From NCBI GenBank assembly GCA_964019135.1, contig OZ025265.1, positions 23,783,143 to 23,847,142 on the forward strand: a stretch of 64,000 nucleotides of DNA. The letters are read 5' to 3'. The notes below the pieces were generated by a model, which did no database searches, was not told where the DNA came from, and saw only the letters and a program-made list of their open reading frames with translations. Source of the stretch: Arenicola marina (lineage: Eukaryota; Annelida; Polychaeta; Arenicolidae). This document shows, piece after piece, positions 1-12,084 of the stretch. How positions within the stretch are numbered: the stretch's first letter is position 1; every line of letters begins with the position of its first letter. The position numbers were made by a program, and so were the translations under genes.

Positions 1-47
1 AAATTCGGCTTTCCTCGTTTAAGGAAAAATCCTTACGCCCGTGTTGG

Positions 48-114
48 TGACGTCATTCTTGTCAGTAAATCACTGGTCACGTGACGGCCGGTATCACGTG
101 GTCTGGGTCACGTG
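48..114. promoter_or_regulatory. CRE plus triple E-box cluster
   Basis: A full palindromic cAMP-response element (TGACGTCA) lies at 48-55. Three CACGTG E-boxes follow at 78-83, 95-100 and 109-114; the first is in the palindrome GTCACGTGAC, which matches the CLEAR/USF type of site. Two more perfect TGACGTCA sites lie at 448-455 and 518-525. This density is promoter-like, but no coding exon is visible next to it, so the target gene may lie left of the window. Function is inferred from motifs only. Confidence 0.4.
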
Positions 115-1205
115 TTAAATTCTAATAAATGCCGAATGGCATCAAAGAAATATCCGAAATTGTCATACTATTCAGGTTTCTTCGCTTTCGACTTTTGTTC
201 TTCTGGCGCGCCACTACGTAACGAGTACGTAACAAATGAAGTGCATTTGTACCGAATCAATAAAGATGGTAGCAGTATAATAGGCCGATTTGAATATATC
301 ATGCCCTCTTCTCAGATCTGTGTAGTTTCGTCTGTCAACGCTCCCTCCATTGCTCCGTCGCTGGCGTTGAATCATTGGTGCCAAGGACCTCCACTCACAC
401 ATCTGACAATTTGCTGGGACAATTCGGTTATGACAAAAAATGAATGTGACGTCATGCGGGATTCCTAGTATACCGGTATATCTCGCTGGATGAGGTTTGA
501 TGACATTCCGCATTCTGTGACGTCACAGCCGCCGTAGCTGATATGATGGCCGAGCTCTGTCGCGTTGAGCGTACACAAACAGCGAAATGCAGCGTTAGGC
601 CGCCCTATCAAACAGAATGCACCAATTGCGCCAAATGCAACGCCCGCTGCCACAACTGCCCTCTTTTACGTCCAATTTGGATATAGTTAAACATATTCTA
701 CCGTTGGAATTCCTATGCCGAATAAAGGATGATGACATTATGTGCCCGCAGCGCCTCAATATGCATACGTACAGCACAGGGTATGGATACATCTGCGCCA
801 TTGTCGTTGTCGATTGGCCTCGTAACTCTAACTCTATTTACGGCATCGGTATTTCATTACGTATGAGGGAGCGTTGTTCACCCCCAGAATGATACTGGTG
901 CGACCCCGGGTTCATTGTCACGGCTGGCACGACGGCTTGGCGCAATCGTCAACAATACATTGCGCGTTGCTGCTACCATACCTGAATTCCAAGACGACAT
1001 TTCTTAACTGAAACAAATCTTAATTATTGTCCATGCCGAGATTGAGTTACCGTACAGCGAGGCCATGAAACAGGATCAATTTGCTTACGTTGAGCTTTTG
1101 TTTTGGCTGAAAACGTATTAACTTGCTTTCATCTTTTAAACCAAATTACTGATGGTAATCCATGTCCAGAAATTCAGGGCCATCTGCGATGGGGGATACG
1201 TTGAT
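115..1205. other. No gene recognised
   Basis: Short open frames here have no recognisable domain, splice-bounded structure or codon bias. Apart from the two CRE palindromes at 448 and 518, I see nothing that can be named. Confidence 0.5.
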
Positions 1206-1375
1206 ATAGTGGTTGATTGATTGACTTTTGGGAAGGGTCAAGGAAAAGAGGAGCCATGTCTTGGGGAGTAATCACCCCGGGGTAATCCCCAATTTATAGC
1301 GAAGAAAGACGCGGGATCTTTATGCCGCGCAAATAAAAAAATTTATACAGGTGAGATTCGTAACCCGCATGGGTC
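1206..1375 (-). mobile_element. SINE-A remnant (tRNA-derived)
   Basis: The stretch shares with the fuller copies at 45084-45344 and 42910-43180 the ordered landmarks 'gagccatgtc', 'ggggtaa', 'gcgaagaaag' and 'gggatcttta'. It is diverged and lacks a clear tRNA-like head, so it is an old, partial copy. The family is defined by comparison inside this window. Confidence 0.6.
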
Positions 1376-1639
1376 CTACTCGCCGGCGTTAACCTTCTGT
1401 GTGAACAAATGTGGGTGAAACTGGGAGGGTGAGGATGGGGTGGAGTGGTGAGGGGTGGGGGTTAAGTCCGGAAAGCGAATAAACATAATTTCTGTACGGA
1501 AGCTTAGTTGGAGACACACGCAGTTCATTGTGGGCTTTGGAAAACAAGTCAAGCCGACTTGATATTATGTCAAACCACATACCGATAGATAATAAATAAA
1601 TAGTGGATACGAAATAGAGTAGACCACCCCATTGCGCAA

Positions 1640-3362
1640 CTGCACCACCACCATCACCTCCACCTCAACCACCACCACCACCACCACCACCAAATCACCT
1701 CCATCACCACCATCACCTCCACCTCAACCACCACCACCACCACCACCAAATCACCTCCATCACCACCATCACCTCCACCTCAACCACCACCACCACCACC
1801 ACCACCAAATCACCTCCATCACCACCATCACCTCCACCTCAACCACCACCACCACCACCACCACCAAATCACCTCCATCACCACCATCACCTCCACCTCA
1901 ACCACCACCACCACCACCACCAAATCACCTCCATCACCACCATCACCTCCACCTCAACCACCACCACCACCACCACCAAATCACCTCCATCACCACCATC
2001 ACCTCCACCTCAACCACCACCACCACCACCACCACCAAATCACCTCCATCACCACCATCACCTCCACCTCAACCACCACCACCACCACCACCAAATCACC
2101 TCCATCACCACCATCACCACCACCACCACCACCATCACCTCCACCACCCTCACCACCATCACCTCCACCACCACTACCACCACCACCACCACTACCACCA
2201 CCACCTCCACCACCACCAACGCCACTACCATCCCAACCACCACTACCACGACCCACCACCAATACCATCACCACCACCACCACCACTACCGCCACCACTA
2301 CTACCACCATCAACACCAATACCATCACCACCACCACCACCACCACCACCACTACCGCCACCACTACTACCACCACCCACCGCCAATACCATCACCACCA
2401 CCACCACCACTACCGCCACCACTACTACCACCATCACCACCAATACCATCACCACCACCACCACCACCACCACTACCGCCACCACTACTACCACCACCCA
2501 CCACCGCCATCACCACCACCACCGGCACTACCATCACCACCACCACTACCACCATCACCACCAATATCATCACCACCACCACCACCACCACCACCACTAC
2601 CGCCACCACTACTACCACCACCCACCACCGCCATCACCACCACCACCGGCACTACCATCACCACCACCACTACCACCATCACCACCAATACCATCACCAC
2701 CACCACCACCACTACCGCCACCACTACTACCATCATCACCACCAATACCATCACCACCACCACCACCACCACCACCACTACCGCCACCACTACTACCACC
2801 ACCCACCACCGCCATCACCACCACCACCGGCACTACCATCACCACCACCACTACCACCATCACCACCAATACCATCACCACCACCACCACCACTACCGCC
2901 ACCACTACTACCACCACCCACCACCGCCATCACCACCACCACCGGCACTACCATCACCACCACCACTACCACCATCACCACCAATACCATCACCACCACC
3001 ACCACCACTACCGCCACCACTACTGCCACCATCACCACCAATACCATCACCACCACCACCACCACTACCACCACCATCACCACCAATACCATCACCACCA
3101 CCACCACCGCCATCCACCACTACCATCAACACCACCAGCACCGCCACTACCATCACCACCACCACCACCGCCACCACGACCACCACCGCAACTACCACCA
3201 CCCACCACCGGCACCACCACCCCCACCACCGGCACTACCATCACCACCACCACTACCACCACCCACCACGCACCACCACCATCACCACCGCCACTACCAT
3301 CACCGCCACTACCACCACCCACCACCAATACCATCACCACCACCACCACCACCACCCACAAG
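1640..3362. repeat. CCA-rich compound minisatellite
   Basis: About 1.7 kb built almost entirely of ACC/CCA, TCA and ACT triplets. The left part (to about 2110) is a tandem array of ~56-60 bp units, each with CAAATCACCTCC and CACCTCAACC blocks around a (CCA)n run. The right part is made of ACCACCAATACC, ACTACCGCCACC and ACTACTACC blocks. Because everything is built from triplets, all frames on both strands stay open (His-, Thr- or Pro-rich on plus; Val- or Gly-rich on minus). This is a composition effect and not evidence for a protein. Confidence 0.9.
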
Positions 3363-3365
3363 TCA

Positions 3366-4130
3366 TAATCGTGTCCACAAGATGAGGCACGGTGGCCACG
3401 TGGATCCCCATGCAGACCATAAGGTATATCTTAGCCCCCCCCCCCCCCCCTTCTTTCTTTTCAAATGCTGTGCCCCCGGCCTCTCCTTATATTGTAACGT
3501 GCGCCACGGTCATCTACGTCTCCGGCTTTTACTTGCATGTTTTTGTGGAACAATTTTGTCTGGTCCCCCCCCCCCCACCCCTCCCCCATTCCCCTTTTAA
3601 GAATTCCTGCTCACGCCGCTGCAAGTCTTTCCCTTTTGATCGCCAGCCGGTTGTAGGAAGTAGAGCATTCATGTCGCAGAAGGCTTCCGTAGCTTCTGGC
3701 AACCTATTATATGGGACACCACCCATTCACGGCCAGATGCCTGCCGACTATTACAGTGGAAAGGTTATAGCACCCACATGCCTGCATGGAACATGGCACT
3801 CAGGTAGAAGCGAAACGCATTATAGCATCACCAACGCAATACCTTTACACTATATAACCAGAGTAATTCATCATCCAAACGTTGCGATATAGATCGATCG
3901 CTAGGTGAAAACAAACTATGCAATATAAAGTTAGATACCAGTGAGGGCTGGCTCAGCCTAACCCTGAGTCACTTTTCAGCATACGCCGATGAAAATCTCC
4001 GCCTTGTGGGTTTGATACAATAATATGCGTCGATCACTGCTACTGGATTATTTAACTTAATGATATATGGTTTTATATGGAATTCCGCAAGGCTGATGAT
4101 GAATCGGAATTCGTTAATCCCCGGCCAACC
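3366..4130. other. No gene recognised
   Basis: The region contains C homopolymer runs near 3437 and 3566. A few open frames of 60-170 codons run through the homopolymers without any recognisable domain. Confidence 0.5.
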
Positions 4131-4133
4131 GTT

Positions 4134-4362
4134 AGGGGTCTGGGAGGGGTAAATGGCGACACGCGACACAGGCATAATTGAACAATCGACATTCGACATT
4201 GACCCCCAAATTCCGACACTGAGAATCTGAAAAAGCGACATGGACACGGATTTTTGAAGAAACGACACTAAACTTAGACAAAAAGCGACACGGAACGCCT
4301 TGAAAAATCGACATTCGACACTGGGAAAAATCGACACTGGACCCCTCTCTGTTCCAGACCCA
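4134..4362. repeat. Dispersed repeat family D1, copy 1
   Basis: The element is bounded by GGGGTCTGG on the left and CCAGACCC on the right, an imperfect terminal inversion. Its body is a run of GACA-rich phrases such as GCGACACGCGACA, ATCGACATTCGACA and GACCCCCAAATT. The same ordered phrases recur at 5553-5772 and, inverted, at 37738-38005. It is probably a non-autonomous DNA element; no coding part is seen. Confidence 0.6.
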
Positions 4363-5550
4363 TGCCGTTGTGTGTCACAGTCGAGGCAAATGTCTTCTTT
4401 TATTTCAGGTCAGAACTCAATGCCCAGGGGAAGAGGTGGGAATTGTTGGAAGGGTTGGCGCAGGGAAAAAAAGAGTGGAGCTGGAGAAGAAAAGAAAACT
4501 AAAGGATGAGAACTAGAAGTGCGATGAAATGACGGTCGGTGGTGGAATTTAAACCATAAAGGGCCAATTTAAAATCCTTTTTAGAAATAGGGGGGGCAGC
4601 TGCCCCTCCTCCTCTCCTTGTACATAAATAACTTGACCATACCATACGCCATCAAAGCATCGAGTATTAGAGAGAACCAACACAGGTAGCTTTAGTGTGC
4701 CTCTTGGGGGGTGGAGGCAGGTACAGGCAAGGAATGGCAAATTTTCATTTTGCTCAACAGTTTCAAATAAGTTGTAATGAATGTAATGTGTATGTATTTA
4801 ATATACATTCGCTTGTGACCTCGGCCACGGTCGTACGATTCCCTATCAGCCTCTTGTTAAGGTTAAAAGGTCAAAGCACATTCATTGTACATTCTTCAAC
4901 TTGTTAGAGCGTCTGATTTAATGTGTTCTTTTGTTAGAACTACGTTGACGACAGACGAAGTTTTAATTAGTCAACTGGCTGATTTTGTTTATAATATGTT
5001 TAACTTCAGGGGAGCCAACTGAATTGTTTTGATTTATCATATAGCCCATGCACAATGAGCACACAAAAACTGAATTAAACCACGCATGCACTTTAGCTGG
5101 TAAAAGGAAGACAGTGATTATCACAGATTGAAATGAAACAGGAAAATAAAAACGTCCACATTGTTCTGACTCTGACCGGAAACGGGAAAAGCTGGTCTCT
5201 GATTGATTGATATACCAATTATGACTAAAAACCGTGAGATACCTAGTTCGATCGTACAAAAATAACCGAGAATCGACTGTCCCCCATAAATACGTGTTAA
5301 CGTTGCAAAAAAATGCTTCTATTCATTATATTCGTGGTAAACGGGGTAAACACCCCGGATCTTGTGTGTATCGGGTTGCAAGATCAGGGAATTGACCACT
5401 GAAAATTTAGTGACGTTTTCGTCCGGCGCGCCCGGCCCGTAAAGACGATTATCTAGGGATTCTACAACACATCAATATCCAAATATGACGTCATATACTG
5501 AATGCAAGAACAATGGCCACACGAATGTTTGTCTTTACTTATAAGGCTCT
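4363..5550. other. No gene recognised
   Basis: AT-rich sequence with short open frames only. No splice-bounded coding exon, RNA gene or transposon end could be recognised. Confidence 0.5.
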
Positions 5551-5552
5551 GA

Positions 5553-5772
5553 AAGGGATAAACGGGCGACAGGGGCGACACCTGACCTAGGCATATTTGA
5601 AAAATTGACGTTCGACGTTGACCCCCAAATTTGGACACTGAGTATCTGAAAAGCGACATCGACACAAATAGTGGCATTTTAGAAACAACGACACGGAATG
5701 TCCTGAAAAATCGACATTCGACACTGAGAATTTTGAAAGATTCACACTGGACGCTGGACCCCCTTTCCAGAC
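5553..5772. repeat. Dispersed repeat family D1, copy 2
   Basis: It shares with the 4134 copy the same order of phrases (GGGCGACA, GACGTTGACCCCCAAAT, ACTGAGTATCTGAAAAGCGACA, AAATCGACATTCGACACTG). It ends at CCCCTTTCCAGACCCC. The two copies lie about 1.2 kb apart in the same orientation. Confidence 0.6.
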
Positions 5773-6416
5773 CCCTACTTATTGTCGAGATCCAGAGTGC
5801 ACATACCGCGTGCCGTCTTTTTAATCAAATGCACTTTTCAAAGCACATTTTCTGAGAAAGTGAGTGTACACAGGTCGCCATGTATAGTCCACAAATGGAC
5901 ATACCCCGCCCTCTACAGGGCGATTGCATTCACACGAGCAGGCTGGTACCACCCATTGAGTTAACAATCTCATTATACGGACTTGCCTGGTTCTCGGCCA
6001 CTGGTTTTCAATGGCAGTATTGAACAAATATTACACGCAAGGACCTTAATCTTATTAATTGGGTGGTCAGTTGAGTGAAGAGTTTTCGTTCATGGTGATC
6101 CGAAGGCTTGATTTATTGCATTATGTAGCAATTACCTTTACTATTACAACAGAAGTAATGCAGCACGGGGAGCACTATACTACACTATACACTATACTAT
6201 ACTATATTTTTCATGATATTCCTAGAATTTTGGGGAAAATTGTAAATCATCCAAAACAGTTTAATTCAGGACCCGAATGCACAATCATACAATCAAAAGT
6301 CCGATTGGCTACCAACTGAGCTAGGTCGCAGTGGAATGCGCCTCGATCTGAACTCGCGATATCATTCCCCGTCAGATTTGTCATAACATAGAACCTTAAA
6401 TCATAAATGCATCATA
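5773..6416. other. Intergenic; short ACTATA microsatellite and tRNA-like scrap
   Basis: An (ACTATA)-type microsatellite lies at about 6174-6208. Near 6308-6352 the minus strand has 'GCTCAGTTGGTAGCCAAT', a diverged tRNA-like A-box context, likely a SINE scrap. No gene is seen. Confidence 0.45.
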
Positions 6417-6418
6417 TA

Positions 6419-6997
6419 CAGTGAAAACCTCCCTGCCCGACCACCTCCCTAACCCGATCGCCTCCCTAACTCGATCGATTATTTCCAGTCCCGACGGTCG
6501 ACCTATGTCTTCGCATTGCAACAGTATTCTATACTCTGTATGTCGAACGATCATTTTAGGCCCAAACCCCATTTCATGTTCCCTACGTCGATCGGTTGTC
6601 GGTTTGTGGTCTACGCGGATATATAAGGTATATAGCGTGGGATTCTTGGCAGCAACACGTTAGAACAGAGACTGATTAAAGTAAAGTAAAGTAAAGTAAA
6701 GTAAAGTAATTATAAGTCCTTGTACAAACAAATGCTTCTGTGCTACCTTCTGGCGAATATTGACAGCTGCTAAAGCAACCGCCAAGCAAGTTTCGATGAA
6801 GGCATATCTGAAAAAGTGACTACTTGTATATTTTAATATTAGCAAAAACTATTATTAAATTCTAGGTTTGTATGGCCAGGAGTACGGCATTGCAAGCTTA
6901 TGTTGAAATTCTGTAACCCAATCATCTCCTTAAGTCGATAGCTCCTTAAGTTTATAGCGGCAGTCCCGTCGTTGGTCGACTTAGGGTGGTTTTACTG
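6419..6997. mobile_element. Tigger/pogo-like non-autonomous DNA transposon
   Basis: The left end reads CAGTGAAAACCTCCCT and the right end, on the opposite strand, CAGTAAAACCACCCTAAG. Both ends are flanked by TA (6417-6418 and 6998-6999), the target duplication of Tc1/mariner-pogo elements. These termini match the well-known Tigger type. At 579 bp it is too short for a transposase and no transposase frame is seen. An (AAAGT)n microsatellite sits inside it. Confidence 0.7.
6677..6709. repeat. (AAAGT)n microsatellite
   Basis: About six perfect copies of a five-base unit, lying inside the Tigger-like element. Confidence 0.9.
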
Positions 6998-6999
6998 TA

Positions 7000-9010
7000 C
7001 CGTGTTGCAAGTACGCTTACCGGTTTCGAAGGCTGCATAATTACGTAACCTGCGACGTCATCACTCCAACCGTGGTATCCATGGGAAACCAGCCGATTCT
7101 CCTTCGCATCAGTCACTTTGCTGGCGCACGAGCTCAACAGACGTATCCCCGAGTTCATCTTATCCTTTCTCAGTTGGGAGTCCAATACTGGGAATCTGTT
7201 TCTCTAATTTGTCGGGAGTTCCAAGTCTGTGACCTGGTCGTTCGGTCTGGTGTCAGTTTTCTCTACCACTAACACCACGTGATACCGCGTGCACCTTCAT
7301 TTAAAGCTCCGTATTTTAATCGTCACGGGAAGCTTCCATGCACCTATTTTTTTATCTATATGCGGGACATTCAATCAGTCGGCTTCGTGGGCGTGGTGTT
7401 GACAGTTGCCATGACAACAACTTTGTATCCTGTATGTGCACTTTTTGAGTTACAACCTATATCGTGAACGGCTTTATTCATCATGCGTTTGCCTCCGCCG
7501 CTCATACAGCCTGCAGGATGATCAATTCATGCTGAGAGCCAGCCACACTGTTCCAGCTGTTAGACAGATGTCCTGGCCAGTCCGGTGCTACCCGAAGGCC
7601 GCCAGACAACGAGCCATATATCGCCCATACCGTCCTGGTTCGCCCATGGTTTATCATGTACAGCCATTGTTCGTGTGACAATATATCCAGCGACAAAGCT
7701 CCCATTATCCGCACCAAGTAGAACTTTTGGCCTTATATGGAAATAGGAACATTTGTCCTTTTGTTGTTCTGTATTCCAATCGACGGTTCATGTTTTATTC
7801 AACAGATGGCATCAGATGCAAGACATGTGTTTTTTCTTAAAAACGGTCAATAAAATGTGGCCAATGCAAACGGAACAGCTAAAGAATGTATCTCGTGTGA
7901 CGCGCATGTGATGTGCGTAATTAAGTCAGTGCAATGTGCAACTATAGCCGCGTAGGGATATCACTGAATGCACTCCGCGAAGGCATCTGTTATTGCACTG
8001 ATGGGATTACAATGCACCACGGAGACCGGGGCTGCTAACCTATCATCCTATCAGGCAGTCTACATGATGTCTCGCGATCGGATTTGTTGTGTAAAACAAC
8101 ATCAAAGCGTGGTTCCCACTCCGTTATAATGTCGAGAGGACAAAACGGCAAACAGTACAAAACAGCAGTGGTCCTATCGCGTGTACATGTTACATAGACG
8201 AGGGGAAAAAACCGCTTTAATGCTGGGACAGATGGCTTTGTTCACGGACCAGTGACAGACACAGCTCCATCGTCGGTGCCGCACTACGTGGGTGTTCGTG
8301 CCATCGCCACACACCCCAGAGAGACAGAGAGAGAGGGACAGAGCCCCACGGACCACCCGTTAATGCAATGACCTTCATGGGGAACGCCGGGCGGTGTGGC
8401 TCATGTCTATGTATCTACGCGTCCGCTAGCTTCGTTTCACCTTGAGGTAGATAGACGCCCACGTCATATGCAGATTGGTGTGTCCCATCCCTCCCTCGCA
8501 GGCTATTTGTCCCTCGCCCATACTTTGTGTATGACACTGGCAATACCCAGCCGAGTGCGTTGGTCGACACTTGGTGCATATTGACATCACGTGGCGCAGA
8601 CACCAACCACAAGCCAGGTAATAGGGACAGGTCACTGGCATTTCGTCAGACACGCTCCAAGTTTTCAAGCCATGGGCGAATTCATGATCTGCGGAGAGGA
8701 GGAGGAAGGGGCTGGGGGAGGGGGGGTGGGGGTAGTTGCCGTGTTTTTTATCAAATGGAGGGAGGGGGGCTTAAAAGGCTGGTATTTAGCCAGTTGAGGG
8801 CAAAGATATGTCCTGTGTCGCCAAATGGACTTTTATCGAAAGAAGAATTAGCAAAAAGAGGCTGGAACGAGGAGCGGTTGGGCGTGTCCTCAATGTCCCC
8901 TGTGGATCGAACGTTGTTAGCTGTCTGAATGCAACTCTATTGGAGTGTTTCTGGTCGGCAAATGTTGTTTTGTGGTTGTGGGTGGATGTGACATATACCA
9001 GATGGAGACC
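7000..9010. other. No gene recognised
   Basis: About 2 kb with only short, unremarkable open frames. A purine-rich G-run patch lies at about 8694-8770. No conserved domain, RNA gene or transposon terminus was recognised. Confidence 0.45.
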
Positions 9011-9012
9011 CC

Positions 9013-9670
9013 CAGCAAAGCGACATGAGAGGGACATCAGAGCAACACCAGAGCGACATGAGAGCGACATCAGAGAGACATCAGAGCGACATGAGAGCGA
9101 CATGAGAGCGACATGAGAACCACAGCAGAGCGACATGAAAGCGACATGAGAACCACAGCAGAGCGACATGAGAACCACAGCAAAGCGACATGAGAACGAC
9201 ATGAGAACCACAGCAGAGCGACATGAGAGCGACATGAGAGCCACATCAGACCCACATGATAACCACAGCAGAGCGACATGAGAGCGACATGAGAACCACA
9301 GCAGAGCGACATGAGAGCCACAGCAGAGCCACAGCAGAGCGACATGAGAGCGACATGAGAGCGACAGCAGAGCGACATGAGAGCGACATAAGAGCCACAG
9401 CAGAGCAACATGAGAGCGACATGAGAGCCACAGCAGAGCGACATGAGAGCGACATGAGAGCGACATGAGACCCCTTGCAGAGCAACATGAGAGCGAAATG
9501 AGAGCCCTTGCAGAGCGACATGAGAGCGAAGTGAGAGCCACAGCAGAGCGACATGAGAGCGAAATGAGAGCCACAGCAGAGCGACATGAGAGCGAAATGA
9601 GACCCGTTGCAAAGCGACATGAGAGCGACATAAGAGCCACAGCAGAGCGACATGAGAACGAAATGAGATC
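9013..9670. repeat. 11-bp minisatellite (GACATGAGAGC)
   Basis: About 60 tandem copies of an 11-base unit in two main flavours, GACATGAGAGC and CACAGCAGAGC. They often group into a 33-base pattern. Because 33 is divisible by three, several frames stay open on both strands and give Ser/Leu/Cys-rich or Glu/Arg/His-rich pseudo-proteins. I treat the frames as by-products. Confidence 0.9.
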
Positions 9671-10011
9671 TCTTACGAACGGATCATTTTAAATATTTAC
9701 ATAAAAGCAACATATTGACAAATTGAGAAACCAACACTGCTTCATATGTTATGTGATTCAAATACCAAGTGTGGTTCAGCTTAATAATATCTTTTGCAAA
9801 TCGATCAGGTGCGGGAGCTTGCGCGAAAACGCTGCATATTGGGGCATACAGGTCGTCTGTTGATATTAAACATGTGCTAAAGCCGTATCAACGAAGACAA
9901 TTATAATACGAAGATACAGATCAAGACTTCATCCAGTAAATGTCTCAAAAATACCACCAGGAAACCAGTATTAGGGAGCGCCGGCGCAGTTTGAACGCCT
10001 ACCACGGCGCC
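9671..10011. other. No gene recognised
   Basis: AT-rich spacer between the 11-bp minisatellite and the long-TIR MITE. Nothing nameable is seen. Confidence 0.5.
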
Positions 10012-10017
10012 ATGGAT

Positions 10018-10413
10018 CACTGTACGTAAACGGCGGCCCGTAACTGCAGATACGGTCAACTAAAGATGGCGGAAGGTAGTGTCAGTTGAATGTTTTATTC
10101 GTCACTTGTTTGAAACTGACTGTGCATCGGCCGTGACAAATGCTCTACATTGCCCAACTAAATTAATTAAATTAATTAATTAATTAAACACAACCATTGC
10201 TCGAATTACATTGTAGTAACGTCATGTAAAAGTGATATTGTCAGTAACTGAAATTGGCGGTTGACCGAAAGTTACATCGAATGGACATCACAGATGACTA
10301 CCCACTGACATATTTCTCATGGTTTTACCGCGGACTGACAGTTCACGTGACATACCTTCCGCCATCTTTAGTTGACCGTGTCTGCAGTTACGGGCCGCCG
10401 TATACGTACTGTG
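10018..10413. mobile_element. MITE with ~60-bp terminal inverted repeats
   Basis: The left end (10018 to about 10079) and the inverted right end (about 10352-10413) match over about 60 bases with few differences, including the shared blocks ACGGCGGCCCGTAACTGCAG and GGTCAACTAAAGATGGCGG. ATGGAT flanks both sides (10012-10017 and 10414-10419) and looks like the target-site duplication. There is no transposase, so this is a non-autonomous element. A single diverged end of the same family lies at about 62325-62360. Confidence 0.85.
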
Positions 10414-10419
10414 ATGGAT

Positions 10420-11160
10420 GACGCTCGGGTGTCTCTACGTCGCCAGTATGTCGGGCAGGACAGTGAAGAAGGCAAATATGGCACAGGGGGGTCCCCTGAA
10501 GGTGACTGATACAGACTCTCAAGGTCGTGGAATTACTAGGAAAGACCTCCGGCGACAGAAAGGCGAAAGACATCGATCAGACCCTGTCCCATGGGAGGAG
10601 GAGGGGCGGGGGGGGGGCTGTGGGAGGTCGTGGGGGGGGGTGGGCCTGTGGGAGGTGGGGAGGTGGGCCTGTGGGAGGTGGAGAGGGGGCTGTTGGAGGT
10701 GGGGAGGGGGATCTAGGTCATAAGAGGATGATATGTGACGAAAACCATCTCATCTGCTTTTTGCGGGTAAAGGGAGAAATAGCAAAGGAAACCCTCCTCC
10801 CCCTACCCCCCCCCCCCCTCCTCCTCTTTCCCACTCAATCCCCACCGGCCCAAACACCGATTCCCTCTGTCGGTCGCGGAAAGAACCACAATCGTGTCTC
10901 CATTATGGGACATATTGCGCCCGATACACTCCCCCCGCACCCCCCCCCCCCCGCCCCCCTAGATCACCGGTCTCCCCCTTGTATGTTTCCCATTCTTCAC
11001 GGGCATTTTGTCGCCAGAGCAGAAATGCAATTTTAATGCATGCTGTGAAGAGTCATTGAATATTCTTACTAAACGAAGATATTTACCCTTTAAAACATAT
11101 ATTAATTCTCACTACATATTTTAAAGCGGTTCATGTACATGACTATCAATAGATGCAATT
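10420..11160. other. No gene recognised; G- and C-run patches
   Basis: A GGTGGG-rich simple-repeat patch at about 10600-10710 and C-runs near 10805 and 10940 keep frames open without any domain. No gene is supported. Confidence 0.5.
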
Positions 11161-11164
11161 ATAC

Positions 11165-12050
11165 CTTCTTAGATTATACCAAGTGAAGCAAAAGTACCAC
11201 CATATTGATCCTTCTTATATTAGGCCAAGTGAAGTTAATGTATTACCACATTGGTCCTCCTTATATAATAGGCCACATGAAGTAAGGTACCCCCATATTG
11301 GTCCTACTTAGATTAGGCCAAGTGAAGTTAAATTATTTTTACGTTGGTCCTGTTAATAATAGGTCACATGAAGTAAGGTACCCCCATATTGGTCCTACTT
11401 AGATTAGGCCAAGTGAAGTTAAATTATTTTTACGTTGGTCCTGTTAATCATAGGCCACATGAAGTAAGGTACCACCTTCTTGGTCCTACTTAGATTAGGC
11501 CAAGTGAAGTTAAATTATTTTTACGTTGGTCCTGTTAATAATAGGCCACATGAAGTAAGGTACCCCCATATTGGTCCTACTTAAATTAGGCCAAGTGAAG
11601 TTAAATTATTTTTACGTTGGTCCTGTTAATAATAGGCCACATGAAGTAAGGTACCCCCATATTGGTCCTACTTAAATTAGGCCAAGTGAAGTTAAATTAT
11701 TTCTATATTGATCCTGTTAATAATAGGCCACATGAAGTAAGGTACCACCATATTGGTTCTACTTAGATTAGGCCAAGTGAAGTTAAATTATTTCTATATT
11801 GGTCCTGTTAATAATAGGCCACATGAAGTAAGGTACCACCTTATTGGTCCTACTTAGATTAGGCCAAGTGATGTTAAAGTATTTCCACATTGGTCCTCCA
11901 TATAATAGGCCAAGCGGAGAAAAAAACCCATATTGGTCCTTCTTAGAGTTAAAGTTGCACCATATTGGTCATTCTTACATTGGGCCAAATGAAGTAAAAG
12001 TAGCATCATATTGGTTCTTACTATATTGGGCCAATTGAAGTTAAAGTATT
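11165..12050. repeat. 91-bp tandem repeat of two ~45-bp half-units
   Basis: The core (about 11300-11870) repeats every 91 bases. Each unit has two related halves, one with GGCCAAGTGAAGTTAAATTA and one with GGCCACATGAAGTAAGGTAC, and each half ends in TTGGTCCT. Both edges decay to single ~45-bp units, so the 91-bp dimer probably arose from a 45-bp monomer and was then homogenised. No coding potential is seen. Confidence 0.88.
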
Positions 12051-12084
12051 ACTATAGTTGTACTGTGCTTGCCAGTCATCTACT

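Noticed and set aside
1632-3368. A 578-codon His/Thr/Pro-rich open frame, and Val/Gly-rich frames on the other strand
   Set aside because: It is pure CCA-type triplet repeat, open in every frame for compositional reasons, with no unique sequence or splice context.
8786-9653. Ser/Leu/Cys-rich frames of 135-284 codons on the minus strand
   Set aside because: They come entirely from the 11-bp minisatellite.
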